Notes: generated by a model from the letters alone, not told the origin. A stretch of 64,000 nucleotides of DNA from Pseudomonas costantinii (GCF_001870435.1 NZ_MDDR01000005.1:1-64000); one strand, 5' to 3'; shown: positions 31,250 to 43,239, counted from the first letter of the stretch. Program-made: numbers and translations.

Positions 31250-33052
31250 ATGTCCGAGACGCTGCTCAGTTCCCGCAATCTGGCTTTCGAGCTGTACGAA
31301 GTCCTCGATGCCGAGAGCCTGACCCAGCGCGAGCGGTTTGCCGAACACAATCGCGAAACGTTCGATGCCGCCATCAGCACCGCGCGCAGCATTGCGGAAA
31401 AATATTTCGCGCCCCACAACCGCAAAAACGACGAAAACGAACCGCGCTACGAAGACGGCAAGGCGATCCTGATTCCAGAAGTGAAACCGGCGGTTGATGC
31501 GTTTCTTGAAGCGGGCTTCCTCAACGCCGCTCGCAGCTTCGAAGCGGGTGGCATGCAGCTTCCGACGCTTTTGTCGCAAGCCTGTTTCGCGCACTTCCAG
31601 TCCGCCAACGCGGCCTCCACGTCCTACCCGTTCCTGACCATGGGCGCCGCCAACCTGATTGAAAGCTTCGGCACCGAGGAGCAGAAACAACGCTTCCTGC
31701 AACCGATGATCGACGGCCGCTTCTTCGGCACCATGGCCCTGACGGAGCCGCATGCGGGATCTTCTCTGTCGGATATTCGTACGCGTGCAGAACCTGCAGC
31801 TGACGGCAGTTATCGCCTCAAGGGCAACAAGATCTTCATCTCCGGCGGCGACCACCCGCTGTCGGAAAACATCGTACATATGGTGCTGGCCAAGTTGCCG
31901 GATGCACCGCCTGGGGTGAAAGGTATTTCGCTGTTTATCGTGCCAAAGTTTCTGGTCAACGATGACGGCAGCCTCGGCGAACGCAACGACGTGCTGCTGG
32001 CCGGGTTGTTTCACAAGATGGGATGGCGCGGTACTACGTCCACCGCGCTGAACTTCGGCGATAACGGTAACTGTGTCGGCTATCTGGTGGGCAAGCCGCA
32101 TCAGGGTCTGAGCTGCATGTTCCAGATGATGAACGAGGCGCGCATTGGCGTGGGCATGGGCGCAGTCATGCTCGGTTACGCGGGCTACCTGTATTCACTG
32201 GAATACGCCCGCGAACGGCCGCAAGGTCGCCTGCCCGACAGCAAAGACCCAACCACCGCACCGGTCTCAATCATCCAGCACGCCGATATCAAGCGCATGC
32301 TATTGACCCAGAAAGCCTACGTTGAAGGCGCCTTCGATCTGGGGCTGTACGCCGCACGCCTGTTCGACGACACCACCACCCTGGAAACCGATACCGAACG
32401 CAAGAGAGCCCACGAATTGCTGGACCTGCTTACGCCCATCGTCAAATCCTGGCCGTCGGAGTTCTGCCTCAAGGCCAACGAACTGGCGATCCAGATTCTC
32501 GGCGGCCACGGCTACACCCGTGAATACCCGGTAGAGCAGTATTACCGTGACAACCGCCTGAACCCGATCCATGAAGGCACCCACGGCATCCAGTCCCTGG
32601 ACTTGCTGGGGCGAAAGTTGGCGCAAAACGGCGGCGCAGGCTTGAAGCAACTGATCCGCCTGATCGCCGAAACCGGCGCGCGGGCACAGGAGTATCCATC
32701 ACTGACTGCACTGCGAGAGCCGCTGGAGCATTTGGTCGGCCGCCTGCAAAGCGTGACGATCGGCCTGTTGACGGATCTCGCCCAAGGCAAGGTCAACAGC
32801 AGCCTGGCAAACTCGGCGCTGTACTTGAAGGTGTTCGGGCATACGGTGATTGGCTGGCGCTGGCTGGAGCAGGCGATCCGCGCCGAGGAAGGACTGGCCA
32901 AGGGCAATGCGGCCGATGTCGCCTTCTATAAAGGCAAGCTCCAGGCCGCTCGGTACTTCCTGACCTGGGAAGTGCCGAGCTGCCATCATGAACTGGCGAT
33001 TCTGGAGGCACGCGACGATACGTGCCTGGGGATGCAGGACGCGTGGTTCTAA
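31250..33052 (+). CDS. Acyl-CoA dehydrogenase
   Basis: 600 residues with an N-terminal helical part (1-160), the FAD-binding middle region (GTMALTEPHAGSSLSDIRT near 162), and a C-terminal helical part with ILGGHGYTREYPVEQYYRD and the catalytic Glu in NPIHEGTHGIQ (near 440). The last 120 residues form the extension common to long bacterial acyl-CoA dehydrogenases. It oxidises an acyl-CoA to the enoyl-CoA; chain length cannot be told. AAGG stands upstream of the ATG. Its stop overlaps the convergent zapA stop by 4 bases. It corresponds in order to PA5020 (from memory). Confidence 0.9.
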   Translation: MSETLLSSRNLAFELYEVLDAESLTQRERFAEHNRETFDAAISTARSIAEKYFAPHNRKNDENEPRYEDGKAILIPEVKPAVDAFLEAGFLNAARSFEAGGMQLPTLLSQACFAHFQSANAASTSYPFLTMGAANLIESFGTEEQKQRFLQPMIDGRFFGTMALTEPHAGSSLSDIRTRAEPAADGSYRLKGNKIFISGGDHPLSENIVHMVLAKLPDAPPGVKGISLFIVPKFLVNDDGSLGERNDVLLAGLFHKMGWRGTTSTALNFGDNGNCVGYLVGKPHQGLSCMFQMMNEARIGVGMGAVMLGYAGYLYSLEYARERPQGRLPDSKDPTTAPVSIIQHADIKRMLLTQKAYVEGAFDLGLYAARLFDDTTTLETDTERKRAHELLDLLTPIVKSWPSEFCLKANELAIQILGGHGYTREYPVEQYYRDNRLNPIHEGTHGIQSLDLLGRKLAQNGGAGLKQLIRLIAETGARAQEYPSLTALREPLEHLVGRLQSVTIGLLTDLAQGKVNSSLANSALYLKVFGHTVIGWRWLEQAIRAEEGLAKGNAADVAFYKGKLQAARYFLTWEVPSCHHELAILEARDDTCLGMQDAWF

Positions 33053-33342
33053 GGCTGTCCAATCGCCTTGGAAATCACATCGACCGTGGCGCTGACTTGC
33101 TCTTGGTAACGGTCGAGTTCCTGCTGGTGATGCTTTTGCATTTCGATCTGCTCGGCGCACAGGTTCAGCGCAGCCAGTACCAATAGTTTGTCGCCGATCA
33201 GGGTCGGGTACTTTTTCTTGGTGGTGGCCAGGGAGGCCTTGAGCATGGTCACGGCGTGCATCAGGGTTTGGTCTTCCCCGGCCGGTGCCTTGATCGAGTA
33301 ATCCTCTCCGAGAATCGAAACGACCTTTATCCCTTCATTCAT
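33049..33342 (-). CDS. zapA: Cell division protein ZapA
   Basis: 97-residue protein with the ZapA pattern: beta-strand start VVSILGEDYSIKAPAGED, then LMHAVTMLKASL and a C-terminal coiled coil. ZapA cross-links FtsZ filaments at midcell. It overlaps the upstream small coiled-coil gene by 4 bases (ATGA). In P. aeruginosa the 6S RNA gene follows zapA; here the acyl-CoA dehydrogenase 3' end overlaps it instead. Confidence 0.9.
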   Translation of the reverse strand: MNEGIKVVSILGEDYSIKAPAGEDQTLMHAVTMLKASLATTKKKYPTLIGDKLLVLAALNLCAEQIEMQKHHQQELDRYQEQVSATVDVISKAIGQP

Positions 33343-33569
33343 GCGCCGACAGGACCTGCGCTCACACGCTCAACCAACGCCTGGATGCGCGCGGCGGTGG
33401 CGCCGTTCTTTTCTTCCTGCTCCATCAGGTTCAATTGCAGGCTGTCATTTTCATCTTTGGCACGGGCCAGTTCTGCCTTGAGGGATTCGTTGCTGCCCAG
33501 CAGGTCCTGATTCTGCTGTACCAGGTCGCTGACCAGTTGTTCCAATTGGCTCAGGGATGTTTCTAACAT
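33339..33569 (-). CDS. Small coiled-coil protein (TIGR02449-type), zapA partner
   Basis: 76 residues from the ATG at 33569 (MLETSLSQLEQLVSDLVQQN), a heptad-repeat coiled coil for most of its length. It resembles the TIGR02449 family found upstream of zapA in gamma-proteobacteria, with a possible ZapB-like role. The open frame extends further upstream but without family similarity. It is divergent from the chemoreceptor gene across 277 bases. Confidence 0.8.
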   Translation of the reverse strand: MLETSLSQLEQLVSDLVQQNQDLLGSNESLKAELARAKDENDSLQLNLMEQEEKNGATAARIQALVERVSAGPVGA

Positions 33570-33762
33570 TTTGATTTCTCGGGCTTTTTCAAAGGGCGGT
33601 GACGATAAAGAATATTCACCTCGGATGCCAGGGTTATCCCAGGCGCGCAGCCCGTTTTTTAAGGGCCGGGCCGCACTTTCGAGCCTTAGTGACTCCAATT
33701 CCCCCTTCTGGTTCCTGAGCCCACCCAAACCTCCGCCAGATGCGACAAAAGCGCGCACTGCC

Positions 33763-33789
33763 TTAAGACTTTAGTCGCATGGCCGATAG
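33763..33789 (+). promoter_or_regulatory. FliA (sigma-28) type promoter of the chemoreceptor gene
   Basis: TTAAGACT, 11 bases, GCCGATAG matches the flagellar sigma-28 consensus TAAAGTTT-N11-GCCGATAA with exact spacing. A start near 33797 would leave a 50-base leader before the ATG at 33847. Agrees with control of a chemotaxis gene by the flagellar cascade. Confidence 0.7.
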
Positions 33790-33846
33790 GTGACTTACAC
33801 CTCGTCTCATGGCCGCACGGATCGCGCTTCCCCCCAGGACTCCAGC

Positions 33847-35472
33847 ATGTCTCTTCGTAATATGAATATCGCTCCGAGGGCCTTCCTCGGCTTCGCGTTT
33901 ATTGGCGCATTGATGTTGTTTCTCGGTGTGTTCGCCCTGAACCAGATGGGCAAGATCCGTGGTGCGACCGAAGACATCACCCTGTCCAGCGTGCCGAGTA
34001 TTCGCGCCCTCGACGAATTCACCCAACTGACCCTGCGCCTGCGGGTGCTGTCGTACCGCTTGCTGACCAACCGCGAGCCGGACGTGCAGCAAAAGACCCT
34101 GGAAGCCTTCGAAGTACGCAACCAGCAAATCCGCACCGCCCAGGGCATCTACGAAAAGCTGATCGACAGCGGCGAAGAACGCGCAGCCTACGATGAATAC
34201 GTGCGCCTGCTCGGCCAGTACCATCAGATCGAAGAGCGCATGAAGAGCCTCTCGCGGGCCAATCAGGTAGAGGAGTTGCGCACCCTGCTTAACACCGAAC
34301 TGCTGGCCAACTCGGAGCAGGTCAACGCGGTACTGACGCGCCTGGTGGAGATCAACAACAAGGCAGCCGACGCTGCCAACCAGCAAGCCGAAGACCAATA
34401 CAACATGGCGTTTGACCTGGTGGTCGGCCTGTTGATCGTGGCCACGGCGCTGACCCTGTTGTTCGCCTGGCTGCTGACCCGCAGCATCACCCTCCCTATT
34501 TCCCAAGCCCTGGAAGCGGCTGAAGAAGTGGCCGAAGGCAACCTGACGCGCCCGATCAAGGTTGACGGTAACGACGAAGCTGGCCGCCTGCTGGCCGCCA
34601 TGGCCAAGATGCAGGACAAGCTGCGCGACACCCTGCAACGCATCGCAGGCTCCGCCACTCAGTTGGCGTCCGCCGCCGAGGAACTGAACGCCGTCACCGA
34701 CGAAAGCGCCCGCGGCCTGACCCAGCAAAATAACGAAATCGAACAAGCCGCAACCGCCGTCAATGAAATGACCAGCGCCGTCGAAGAAGTCGCGCGCAAC
34801 GCGGTAAGCACCTCCGAAGCCTCGCGTAACGCTACCACCTCCGCCGGTGACGGCCGCGACCTGGTGCAGGAAACCGTCAGCGCCATCGAGCGCATGAGCG
34901 GCGATGTGCAAGCGACCGCCACGCTGATTGGTGATCTGGCCAATGAGTCCCGTGATATCGGCAAGGTGCTGGACGTGATTCGCGGCCTGGCCGACCAGAC
35001 CAACTTGCTGGCCCTGAACGCGGCGATTGAAGCCGCGCGCGCTGGTGAAGCGGGCCGAGGGTTTGCGGTGGTAGCCGATGAAGTGCGGGCCCTGGCCCAT
35101 CGCACTCAGCAATCGACCAGTGAAATCGAGCGGATGATCGGCAGCATTCAGACCGGCACCGAGCACGCGGTGGACTCGATGCGTAACAGCACCGAGCGCG
35201 CCGAATCGACGTTGAACATCGCCAAAGGCGCAGGGATGTCGCTGGATACCATCAACACGGCCATTATCGAGATCAATGAGCGCAACCTGGTGATCGCCAG
35301 CGCGGCGGAAGAACAGGCGCAAGTGGCGCGGGAAGTGGACCGTAACCTGGTGAACATTCGTGATTTGTCGGTGCAGTCGGCGACCGGTGCCAGCCAGACC
35401 AGTGCGGCGAGCAGCGAGTTGTCGCGCCTGGCGGTGGATTTGAATGGGATGGTGGGGCGATTTCGTCTCTAA
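33847..35472 (+). CDS. Methyl-accepting chemotaxis protein
   Basis: 541 residues from the ATG at 33847 ([20 protein letters not shown]). Transmembrane helix 1 is at about 10-32, a periplasmic four-helix-bundle sensor at 33-188, helix 2 at about 189-211 ([20 protein letters not shown]), HAMP to about 265, then the cytoplasmic signalling domain. The hairpin tip is the canonical [17 protein letters not shown]. There is no C-terminal CheR-binding pentapeptide; it ends MVGRFRL. Ligand unknown; the 4HB sensor binds small molecules. A sigma-28-type promoter precedes it. Confidence 0.92.
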   Translation: MSLRNMNIAPRAFLGFAFIGALMLFLGVFALNQMGKIRGATEDITLSSVPSIRALDEFTQLTLRLRVLSYRLLTNREPDVQQKTLEAFEVRNQQIRTAQGIYEKLIDSGEERAAYDEYVRLLGQYHQIEERMKSLSRANQVEELRTLLNTELLANSEQVNAVLTRLVEINNKAADAANQQAEDQYNMAFDLVVGLLIVATALTLLFAWLLTRSITLPISQALEAAEEVAEGNLTRPIKVDGNDEAGRLLAAMAKMQDKLRDTLQRIAGSATQLASAAEELNAVTDESARGLTQQNNEIEQAATAVNEMTSAVEEVARNAVSTSEASRNATTSAGDGRDLVQETVSAIERMSGDVQATATLIGDLANESRDIGKVLDVIRGLADQTNLLALNAAIEAARAGEAGRGFAVVADEVRALAHRTQQSTSEIERMIGSIQTGTEHAVDSMRNSTERAESTLNIAKGAGMSLDTINTAIIEINERNLVIASAAEEQAQVAREVDRNLVNIRDLSVQSATGASQTSAASSELSRLAVDLNGMVGRFRL

Positions 35473-35480
35473 CTCCCCTT

Positions 35481-35591
35481 GATCGCTCCCACGCTCCGTG
35501 TGGGAATGCCTCTTTGGATGCCCTGCGTCCGCTCCAGGGCGTGACGCGGAGCGTCACAAGCTGCATTCCCACGCAGAGCGTGGGAATGATC
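35481..35591. repeat. Intergenic inverted-repeat element, copy 2
   Basis: Starts GATCGCTCCCACGCTCCGTG and ends GAGCGTGGGAATGATC, with inner GTGACGCGGAGCGTCAC. It follows the chemoreceptor stop and precedes nhaP2 by about 95 bases. Same family as 31038-31144. Confidence 0.8.
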
Positions 35592-35686
35592 TTTTGACAG
35601 CGCAGCAATTCAACAGGTTAGAATCGCTGGCACGCAGACTGCATGGTCAGTTTGTGCCTGTTTTTCCTGCTCATGGAGTACTGCCT

Positions 35687-37429
35687 TTGAATGCGACGAC
35701 CATCAACAGCCTGTTCTTGATCGGCGCGTTGCTGGTGGGTGCGAGCATTCTGGTGAGTTCTCTTTCGTCCCGACTGGGCATCCCGATTCTGGTGATCATC
35801 CTGGCTGTGGGCATGGTCGCCGGTGTCGACGGCGGCGGCATCATCTTCGATAACTACCCGACCGCCTACCTGGTGGGCAACCTCGCCTTGGCCGTGATTC
35901 TGCTCGATGGCGGTTTGCGCACACGGGTGGCGAGTTTCCGCGTGGCACTGTGGCCGGCGTTGTCGCTGGCCACCGTGGGGGTGTTGATTACCACCGGCCT
36001 CACCGGCATGGCGGCGGCCTGGCTGTTCGACCTCAATATCATTCAAGGCTTGCTGATCGGCGCCATCGTCGGCTCCACAGACGCCGCCGCCGTGTTCTCG
36101 CTGCTGGGCGGCAAGGGCCTCAACGAACGGGTGACCGCCAGCCTGGAAATCGAATCCGGCAGCAACGACCCGATGGCGGTGTTTCTCACCGTTACCCTGA
36201 TCGACATGCTCGCCAGCGGCCAGACCGGGCTGCACTGGAGCCTGCTGGGCCACCTGATCCGCGAATTCGGCATCGGCGGCATCATCGGCCTCGGCGGCGG
36301 CTGGTTGATGTTGCAGATGGTCAACCGCATCAACCTGGCCAACGGCCTGTACCCGATCCTGGTGATTTCCGGCGGTCTGGTGGTGTTCGCCCTGACCAAC
36401 GCCCTGCACGGCAGCGGCTTCCTCGCGGTGTACCTGTGCGGCCTGGTGATCGGTAACCGCCCGGTGCGCAGTCGTCATGGCATTTTGCATATGCTCGACG
36501 GCATGGCGTGGCTGGCGCAGATCGGCATGTTCCTGGTGCTGGGCCTACTGGTCACACCCCATGATTTGCTGCCAATCGCATTGCCGGCCTTGGGCCTGGC
36601 GTTGTGGATGATCCTGTTTGCACGGCCGCTGTCGGTAATGGTCGGCCTGCTGCCGTTCAAGGCCTTCCACGGTCGTGAAAAAGCCTTTATCGCCTGGGTC
36701 GGCCTGCGCGGTGCGGTCCCGATCATTCTGGCGGTGTTCCCGCTGATGGCCGGCCTGCCCCATGCACAGCTGTACTTCAACCTGGCGTTCTTTATCGTGC
36801 TGGTGTCGCTGCTGGTGCAGGGCACGAGCCTGCCGTGGGTGGCCAAGCTGCTGAAAGTGACCGTACCGCCAGAACCTGCGCCGATTTCCCGCGCGGCGCT
36901 GGAAGTGCACGTTACCAGCGCATGGGAGCTGTTCGTCTACCGACTGGGTGCGGAAAAATGGTGCATCGGCGCGGCACTGCGCGAACTGAAAATGCCCGAA
37001 GGCACACGCATCGCCGCACTGTTCCGTGGGCAGCAACTGCTCCATCCGTCGGGTAGTACGGTGCTGGAAGTCGACGATTTGCTCTGTGTAATCGGCCATG
37101 AACACAACCTTGCGGCCCTCGGCAAACTGTTCAGCCAGGCACCGCAACGCGGCCTCGACCTGCGCTTTTTCGGCGACTTCGTACTGGAAGGCGACGCCCA
37201 ACTGGGCGCGGTTTCCGCCCTGTACGGGCTCAAGCTCGAGGGTATCGACCCGGATATGCCACTGAGCAGCTTCATCACCCAGAAAGTTGGCGGGGCACCG
37301 ATCGTCGGCGACCAAGTGGAATGGAACAACACGATCTGGACCGTCGCCGTCATGGACGGGAACAAGATCGGAAAAGTCGGCGTCAAATTCCCCGAAGGGA
37401 GTCGCCCAGGTCCTGGGCTCTTCCTCTAA
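35687..37429 (+). CDS. nhaP2: Potassium/proton antiporter NhaP2 (CvrA)
   Basis: 580 residues from the TTG at 35687, which has GGAG 8 bases upstream and gives the conserved start [19 protein letters not shown]. The frame is open further up but runs through the repeat element. About 12 membrane segments (to about residue 395) carry the CPA1 exchanger fold ([25 protein letters not shown]). They are followed by a TrkA-C-type domain (about 400-475) and a CorC/HlyC-type C-terminal domain (about 480-570). It exports K+ or Na+ for H+ at the inner membrane. In order it matches PA5021 (from memory). Confidence 0.93.
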   Translation: MNATTINSLFLIGALLVGASILVSSLSSRLGIPILVIILAVGMVAGVDGGGIIFDNYPTAYLVGNLALAVILLDGGLRTRVASFRVALWPALSLATVGVLITTGLTGMAAAWLFDLNIIQGLLIGAIVGSTDAAAVFSLLGGKGLNERVTASLEIESGSNDPMAVFLTVTLIDMLASGQTGLHWSLLGHLIREFGIGGIIGLGGGWLMLQMVNRINLANGLYPILVISGGLVVFALTNALHGSGFLAVYLCGLVIGNRPVRSRHGILHMLDGMAWLAQIGMFLVLGLLVTPHDLLPIALPALGLALWMILFARPLSVMVGLLPFKAFHGREKAFIAWVGLRGAVPIILAVFPLMAGLPHAQLYFNLAFFIVLVSLLVQGTSLPWVAKLLKVTVPPEPAPISRAALEVHVTSAWELFVYRLGAEKWCIGAALRELKMPEGTRIAALFRGQQLLHPSGSTVLEVDDLLCVIGHEHNLAALGKLFSQAPQRGLDLRFFGDFVLEGDAQLGAVSALYGLKLEGIDPDMPLSSFITQKVGGAPIVGDQVEWNNTIWTVAVMDGNKIGKVGVKFPEGSRPGPGLFL

Positions 37430-37486
37430 ACTGCGGGGCTATTGGCGCCACGCCCCCACCTTCTTTGCCTAGCTAGACCGGTACCC

Positions 37487-40400
37487 ATGACACTACTGCG
37501 CACCTTCTTAGCCACCACCTTGCTGGGCCTGACCCTTTGTGTCGGCAACGTTTACGCCGCCGACCCGCCCAGCGCCGACGCCATCCAGCAAACCCTGGAC
37601 AAGCTGCCCGACCGCAAGCTGCCCGACGCCGACATGAAGGCGCTGCAAACCATCCTGCAACAGACCCTGACCTACCTGGGCAACAAGCAGGATTACGAGC
37701 AGCGCCTCGTCGACCTCAAGCGCCAGCTGGAAGACGCCCCGCGCCAGACCACCGATAACCAGCGCGAACTGGTCCGGCTCAAGGCCACCAAGGTCATCCC
37801 GGTGGCGCAGCGCTACGCCACCCTGCCGGTACCGCAACTCGAGCAATTACTGGTGCAACGCACCACCCAGCAAGGCGACCTGCAAAAAGAACTGGCCGAC
37901 GCCAACAGCCTGACCATCGCCGCCCAGACCCGCCCCGAGCGCGCGCAAACCGAAATCAGCAACAGCCAGACGCGCATCCAGCAGATCAACACGACCCTCA
38001 AGCTCGGTAAAGACAACGGCAAAACCCTCAGCGGTGACCTGCGTAACCAGTTGAACGCGGAACTCGCCGCGCTGAACGCCCTGATCCCCCTGCGCCGCCA
38101 GGAACTGGCCGGTAACAGCCAATTGCAAGACCTGGGCAACAGCCAACATGACCTGGTGGTAGAAAAGACCGCGCGCCTGGAGCAAGAGATCCAGGACCTG
38201 CAAACCCTGATCAACCAGAAACGCCTGGCCCAGTCCCAGCAGACCGTTACCCAACAGTCCATCGAAGCACAGAAAGCCGGTGGCAGCAGCCTGCTGGCCT
38301 CGGAAAGCGCCGACAACCTCAAGCTGTCCGACTATCTGCTCAAAAGCACCGACCGTCTCAATGAGCTGACCCAGAAAAACCTGCAAACCAAGCAGCAACT
38401 GGACACCGTAACCCAAAGCGACTCGGCCCTGGACGAGCAGATCAACGTGCTCAAGGGCAGCCTGCTGCTCTCCAAGATTCTCTATAAACAGAAACAAGCA
38501 CTGCCACGCCTCACCGTGGACCGTAACCTGGCAGACGATATCGCCAACATTCGTCTGTACCAGTTCGAGGTCAACCAGCAACGCGAGCTGATCAGCTCCC
38601 CCGCCACCTATGTGGATAACTTGCTGGCCAACCAGCCGCCGGACGACGTCACCCCGCAACTGCGGCGCACCTTGCTGGAACTGGCAGTCACCCGTAGCGA
38701 TCTTCTGGAACGCCTGAGCCGTGAATTGAGCGCACTGCTGAACGAATCCATCACGTTGCAGTTGAACCAGAAACAGTTGCTCAGCACCGCCACCACCTTG
38801 CGCGCGACGCTCGACGAGCAGATGTTCTGGATCCCCAGCAACAAGCCGCTGGACACCGAATGGCTGGAAACCGTACCGGATCACCTGAGCAGGCAGGTCA
38901 CTACGTTGCCGTGGGCCTCCAGCGTCAGTGAACTGTATGACGGCCTGACCCAGCGCCCGCTGCTGTTCCTGCCGTTGCTGCTGTTGATCGGTGCCCTGTT
39001 GTGGCGTCGCAGCTACCTGTACCTGCGCCTGAAAAAGATCCACCTCGATATCGGCCACTTCAAGCGCGACAGCCAATGGCACACGCCAGTGGCGATCCTG
39101 GTGAATATCCTGCTGGCGTTGCCGGTGACCCTGGGCCTGGCGCTGTGCGGTTATGCGTTGCAGATCGACGCCCGTGGGCAAAACGCCAACCTCGGCGCGG
39201 CGCTGTTGCAGATCGCCCAGGCATGGCTGGTGTTCTACACCGCCTACCGCATCCTCGCGCCGGGTGGCGTGGCGGAACTGCACTTCCGTTGGGAACGACC
39301 TCAAGTGGCCTTTCTCCAAGCGTGGATACGCAAACTCGGGTTGGTGGTCCTGGCCCTGGTGGCCGTGGTGGCCATCGCTGAACATCAGCCTGCGGCGCTG
39401 TCCGACGACGTGCTGGGCATCGGCGTGGTGCTGACCTGCTACGCGCTGATGGCCTGGCTGCTGGGGCGCCTGCTGCTGAACAGCCCGACTCACGAAAAAG
39501 CCTCGTTGTTCCGTAAAGCCATGGGTTTGCTGTTTACCGCCCTCCCGATAGCCCTGTTTATCGCAGTGTGCTTTGGCTACTACTACACCGCGCTCAAACT
39601 CAGCGACCGGTTGATCAATACCCTGTACCTGCTGATGTTCTGGCTGGTGATCGAAGCCACCTTCGTACGGGGCCTGGGGGTTGCCGCACGGCGCCTGGCC
39701 TATGCCCGGGCTTTGGCCAAACGCCAGGCCGCCAAGGAGGCCGGCGATGGCGAAGCGGTGATCGAGGAACCGACCCTGGACATCGAACAGGTCAACGAAC
39801 AGTCGATGCGACTGATCCGCCTGGCCTTGCTCGGCGGCTTTATCGCGGCGCTGTATTGGGTGTGGAAAGACCTGATCACGGTGTTCTCCTACCTGGACAA
39901 CATCACACTCTACGAATACACCAGCGGCACCGGCGCCAATATCAGCATGGTGCCGATCAGCATCGGCGACTTGCTCGGGGCGTCGATCATCGTCGGCATC
40001 ACCTTCGCCCTGGCGCGCAACTTGCCCGGTTTGCTGGAAGTGTTGGTGCTGTCCAAACTGGACCTGGCCCAAGGCAGCGCCTACGCCACCACGACCTTGC
40101 TGTCCTATGTGATTGCCGGCGTCGGCTTTGTCTCAACCCTGTCCACCCTCGGCGTGAGCTGGGACAAGTTGCAATGGCTGGTCGCAGCGCTGTCGGTGGG
40201 ATTGGGCTTCGGGATGCAGGAGATCTTCGCGAACTTTATCTCCGGCATCATGATCCTGTTCGAGCGTCCGGTACGGATCGGCGACACCATCACCATCGGC
40301 AACCTGTCGGGTACGGTGAGCAAGATTCGTATCCGCGCCACAACCATTACCGACTTTGATCGCAAGGACATCATTGTCCCGAACAAGACTTTCATCACCG

Positions 40401-40825
40401 GGCAACTGATCAACTGGTCGCTGACCGACACCATCACCCGCGTCACCCTGAAGCTGGGTGTGGATTACGGCTCCGACCTGGATCTGGTGAAGGAACTGTT
40501 ACTTCGGGCCGCGCGAGAAAACCCGCGGGTGCTGAAAGAACCGGAACCCCATGTGTACTTCCTCAACTTCGGCGAAAGTACCCTCGACCACGAACTGCGC
40601 ATGCACGTGCGCGACCTCGGTGACCGTAACCCGGTGATCGACGAGGTGAACCGCTTTATCAACCGCGAGTTCAAAAACCACCACATCAACATCTCGTTCC
40701 GCCAGATGGAGGTCTACCTCAAGAACCTTCACGGCCAGGAATACAAACTGGTGGAAGTCGACACCCCGGCCAAGCCCGCCAACGACGGCGGCGTGCAAGC
40801 ACCACCGCCGAGCAAACTCGACTAA
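37487..40825 (+). CDS. Large mechanosensitive channel, MscK/KefA type
   Basis: 1112 residues from the ATG at 37487. A signal peptide (MTLLRTFLATTLLGLTLCVG, cleavage near VYA-ADP) leads into a periplasmic coiled-coil region (25-490) rich in Q and E. About eleven membrane helices follow (from 500), and then a C-terminal MscS core (about 880-1090) with GFGMQEIFANFISGIMILFE, RIGDTITIGNLSGTV and the beta domain IIVPNKTFITGQLINWS. It opens under membrane tension and releases solutes on osmotic down-shock. MscK of E. coli is about the same length. Order matches PA5022 (from memory). Confidence 0.92.
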   Translation: MTLLRTFLATTLLGLTLCVGNVYAADPPSADAIQQTLDKLPDRKLPDADMKALQTILQQTLTYLGNKQDYEQRLVDLKRQLEDAPRQTTDNQRELVRLKATKVIPVAQRYATLPVPQLEQLLVQRTTQQGDLQKELADANSLTIAAQTRPERAQTEISNSQTRIQQINTTLKLGKDNGKTLSGDLRNQLNAELAALNALIPLRRQELAGNSQLQDLGNSQHDLVVEKTARLEQEIQDLQTLINQKRLAQSQQTVTQQSIEAQKAGGSSLLASESADNLKLSDYLLKSTDRLNELTQKNLQTKQQLDTVTQSDSALDEQINVLKGSLLLSKILYKQKQALPRLTVDRNLADDIANIRLYQFEVNQQRELISSPATYVDNLLANQPPDDVTPQLRRTLLELAVTRSDLLERLSRELSALLNESITLQLNQKQLLSTATTLRATLDEQMFWIPSNKPLDTEWLETVPDHLSRQVTTLPWASSVSELYDGLTQRPLLFLPLLLLIGALLWRRSYLYLRLKKIHLDIGHFKRDSQWHTPVAILVNILLALPVTLGLALCGYALQIDARGQNANLGAALLQIAQAWLVFYTAYRILAPGGVAELHFRWERPQVAFLQAWIRKLGLVVLALVAVVAIAEHQPAALSDDVLGIGVVLTCYALMAWLLGRLLLNSPTHEKASLFRKAMGLLFTALPIALFIAVCFGYYYTALKLSDRLINTLYLLMFWLVIEATFVRGLGVAARRLAYARALAKRQAAKEAGDGEAVIEEPTLDIEQVNEQSMRLIRLALLGGFIAALYWVWKDLITVFSYLDNITLYEYTSGTGANISMVPISIGDLLGASIIVGITFALARNLPGLLEVLVLSKLDLAQGSAYATTTLLSYVIAGVGFVSTLSTLGVSWDKLQWLVAALSVGLGFGMQEIFANFISGIMILFERPVRIGDTITIGNLSGTVSKIRIRATTITDFDRKDIIVPNKTFITGQLINWSLTDTITRVTLKLGVDYGSDLDLVKELLLRAARENPRVLKEPEPHVYFLNFGESTLDHELRMHVRDLGDRNPVIDEVNRFINREFKNHHINISFRQMEVYLKNLHGQEYKLVEVDTPAKPANDGGVQAPPPSKLD

Positions 40826-42337
<1,512 letters not shown>

Positions 42338-42342
42338 AAGCC

Positions 42343-42594
42343 TCAGATAAAGGTTTCTACTGAAACGCCAAAACGCTCGGCTAGCCAACGAATTTGCCGC
42401 AGGTTGAGCTGGCGCTTGCCGCTCAAGACCTCAGAGACGACCGACCGGGCGCCAACGCCTGGCAGGTCGCTCTGGGTGAGATTATGTTCGCGCATCATGT
42501 AGCGCAGCACATCGACACCACTGGCGACAGGCATGGGGCGATGCTCATGATCGTAAGCCTCGATCCAGTCACTGAGGATATCCACCAGGCTCAT
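42343..42594 (-). pseudogene. HigA-like antitoxin, 5' truncated
   Basis: 83 residues with a Cro/C1-type helix-turn-helix: LTQSDLPGVGARSVVSEVLS and GKRQLNLRQIRWLAERFGVS. These are the typical HigA C-terminal two-thirds. The coding frame continues upstream of the ATG for 14 codons (ending QDEDSPL, also HigA-like) until an in-frame stop, without a start codon. So the N-terminal part seems lost, and there is no HigB toxin gene beside it. It could still be made from the internal ATG as a DNA-binding remnant. Confidence 0.6.
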
Positions 42595-42804
42595 CAGCGG
42601 GCTGTCCTCGTCCTGAATATCGCAATTTGCTATAGCTCAAAACAGACCAATGGTTCAAAACAAAACAGGCTCTAACAGCCTAGATTGGCGACTCACATCA
42701 GCACGGGCGAAACTGTGAGTGGATGAGTCATCCTCCTACACGCCTTGATAAACCCAGTATCCGGCTCCAAATACACTCCATTGGCCACATCAGAGGAGCC
42801 CTCC

Positions 42805-43239
42805 ATGTCCGAACCTTTTGTAATCCCCTGCCCGCATTGCAACGGCCTCAACCGCATCCCCGGCGAGCGCCTGGGCGATGCGCCGAAATGTGGGCGCTGC
42901 AAACAACCAGTTTTATTGAACAAGCCTTTTGAGCTGAAACAAGGCGACTACGCCAGCCAGATCAAGGGCGACCTGCCGTTGCTGGTGGATGTGTGGGCCG
43001 ATTGGTGCGGGCCGTGCAAGTCGTTCGCGCCAGTGTTCGAGCAGGCGGCTGGACAGTTAGAAGGTAAGTGCCGGCTAGCCAAGCTCGACAGCGAAGCCAA
43101 CCAGCAGTTGTCGGCGCAGCTGGGGATTCGCTCGATTCCCAGTTTGATCCTGTTCAAGAACGGCCGCGAAGTGGCGCGCCAAAGCGGGGCGTTTGCGCTG
43201 CCGCAATTGATGAGTTGGCTGCGTAGCCAGGGCGTGTAA
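42805..43239 (+). CDS. trxC: Thioredoxin 2 TrxC
   Basis: 144 residues from the ATG at 42805, with GAGGAG 8 bases upstream. The N-terminal zinc ribbon has Cys9, Cys12, Cys29 and Cys32 (CPHC and CGRC). The thioredoxin fold follows with active site WCGPC (Cys68, Cys71) and cis-Pro in RSIPSLILF. It is a cytosolic disulfide reductase, in enterobacteria induced by oxidative stress. Zinc-ribbon thioredoxin of normal length. Confidence 0.95.
   Translation: MSEPFVIPCPHCNGLNRIPGERLGDAPKCGRCKQPVLLNKPFELKQGDYASQIKGDLPLLVDVWADWCGPCKSFAPVFEQAAGQLEGKCRLAKLDSEANQQLSAQLGIRSIPSLILFKNGREVARQSGAFALPQLMSWLRSQGV

Noticed and set aside
33570..33846. 6S RNA or another small RNA in the gap upstream of the zapA pair
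   Set aside because: The sequence does not fold into the long 6S-like hairpin with a central bubble. Only the FliA-type promoter is recognisable.
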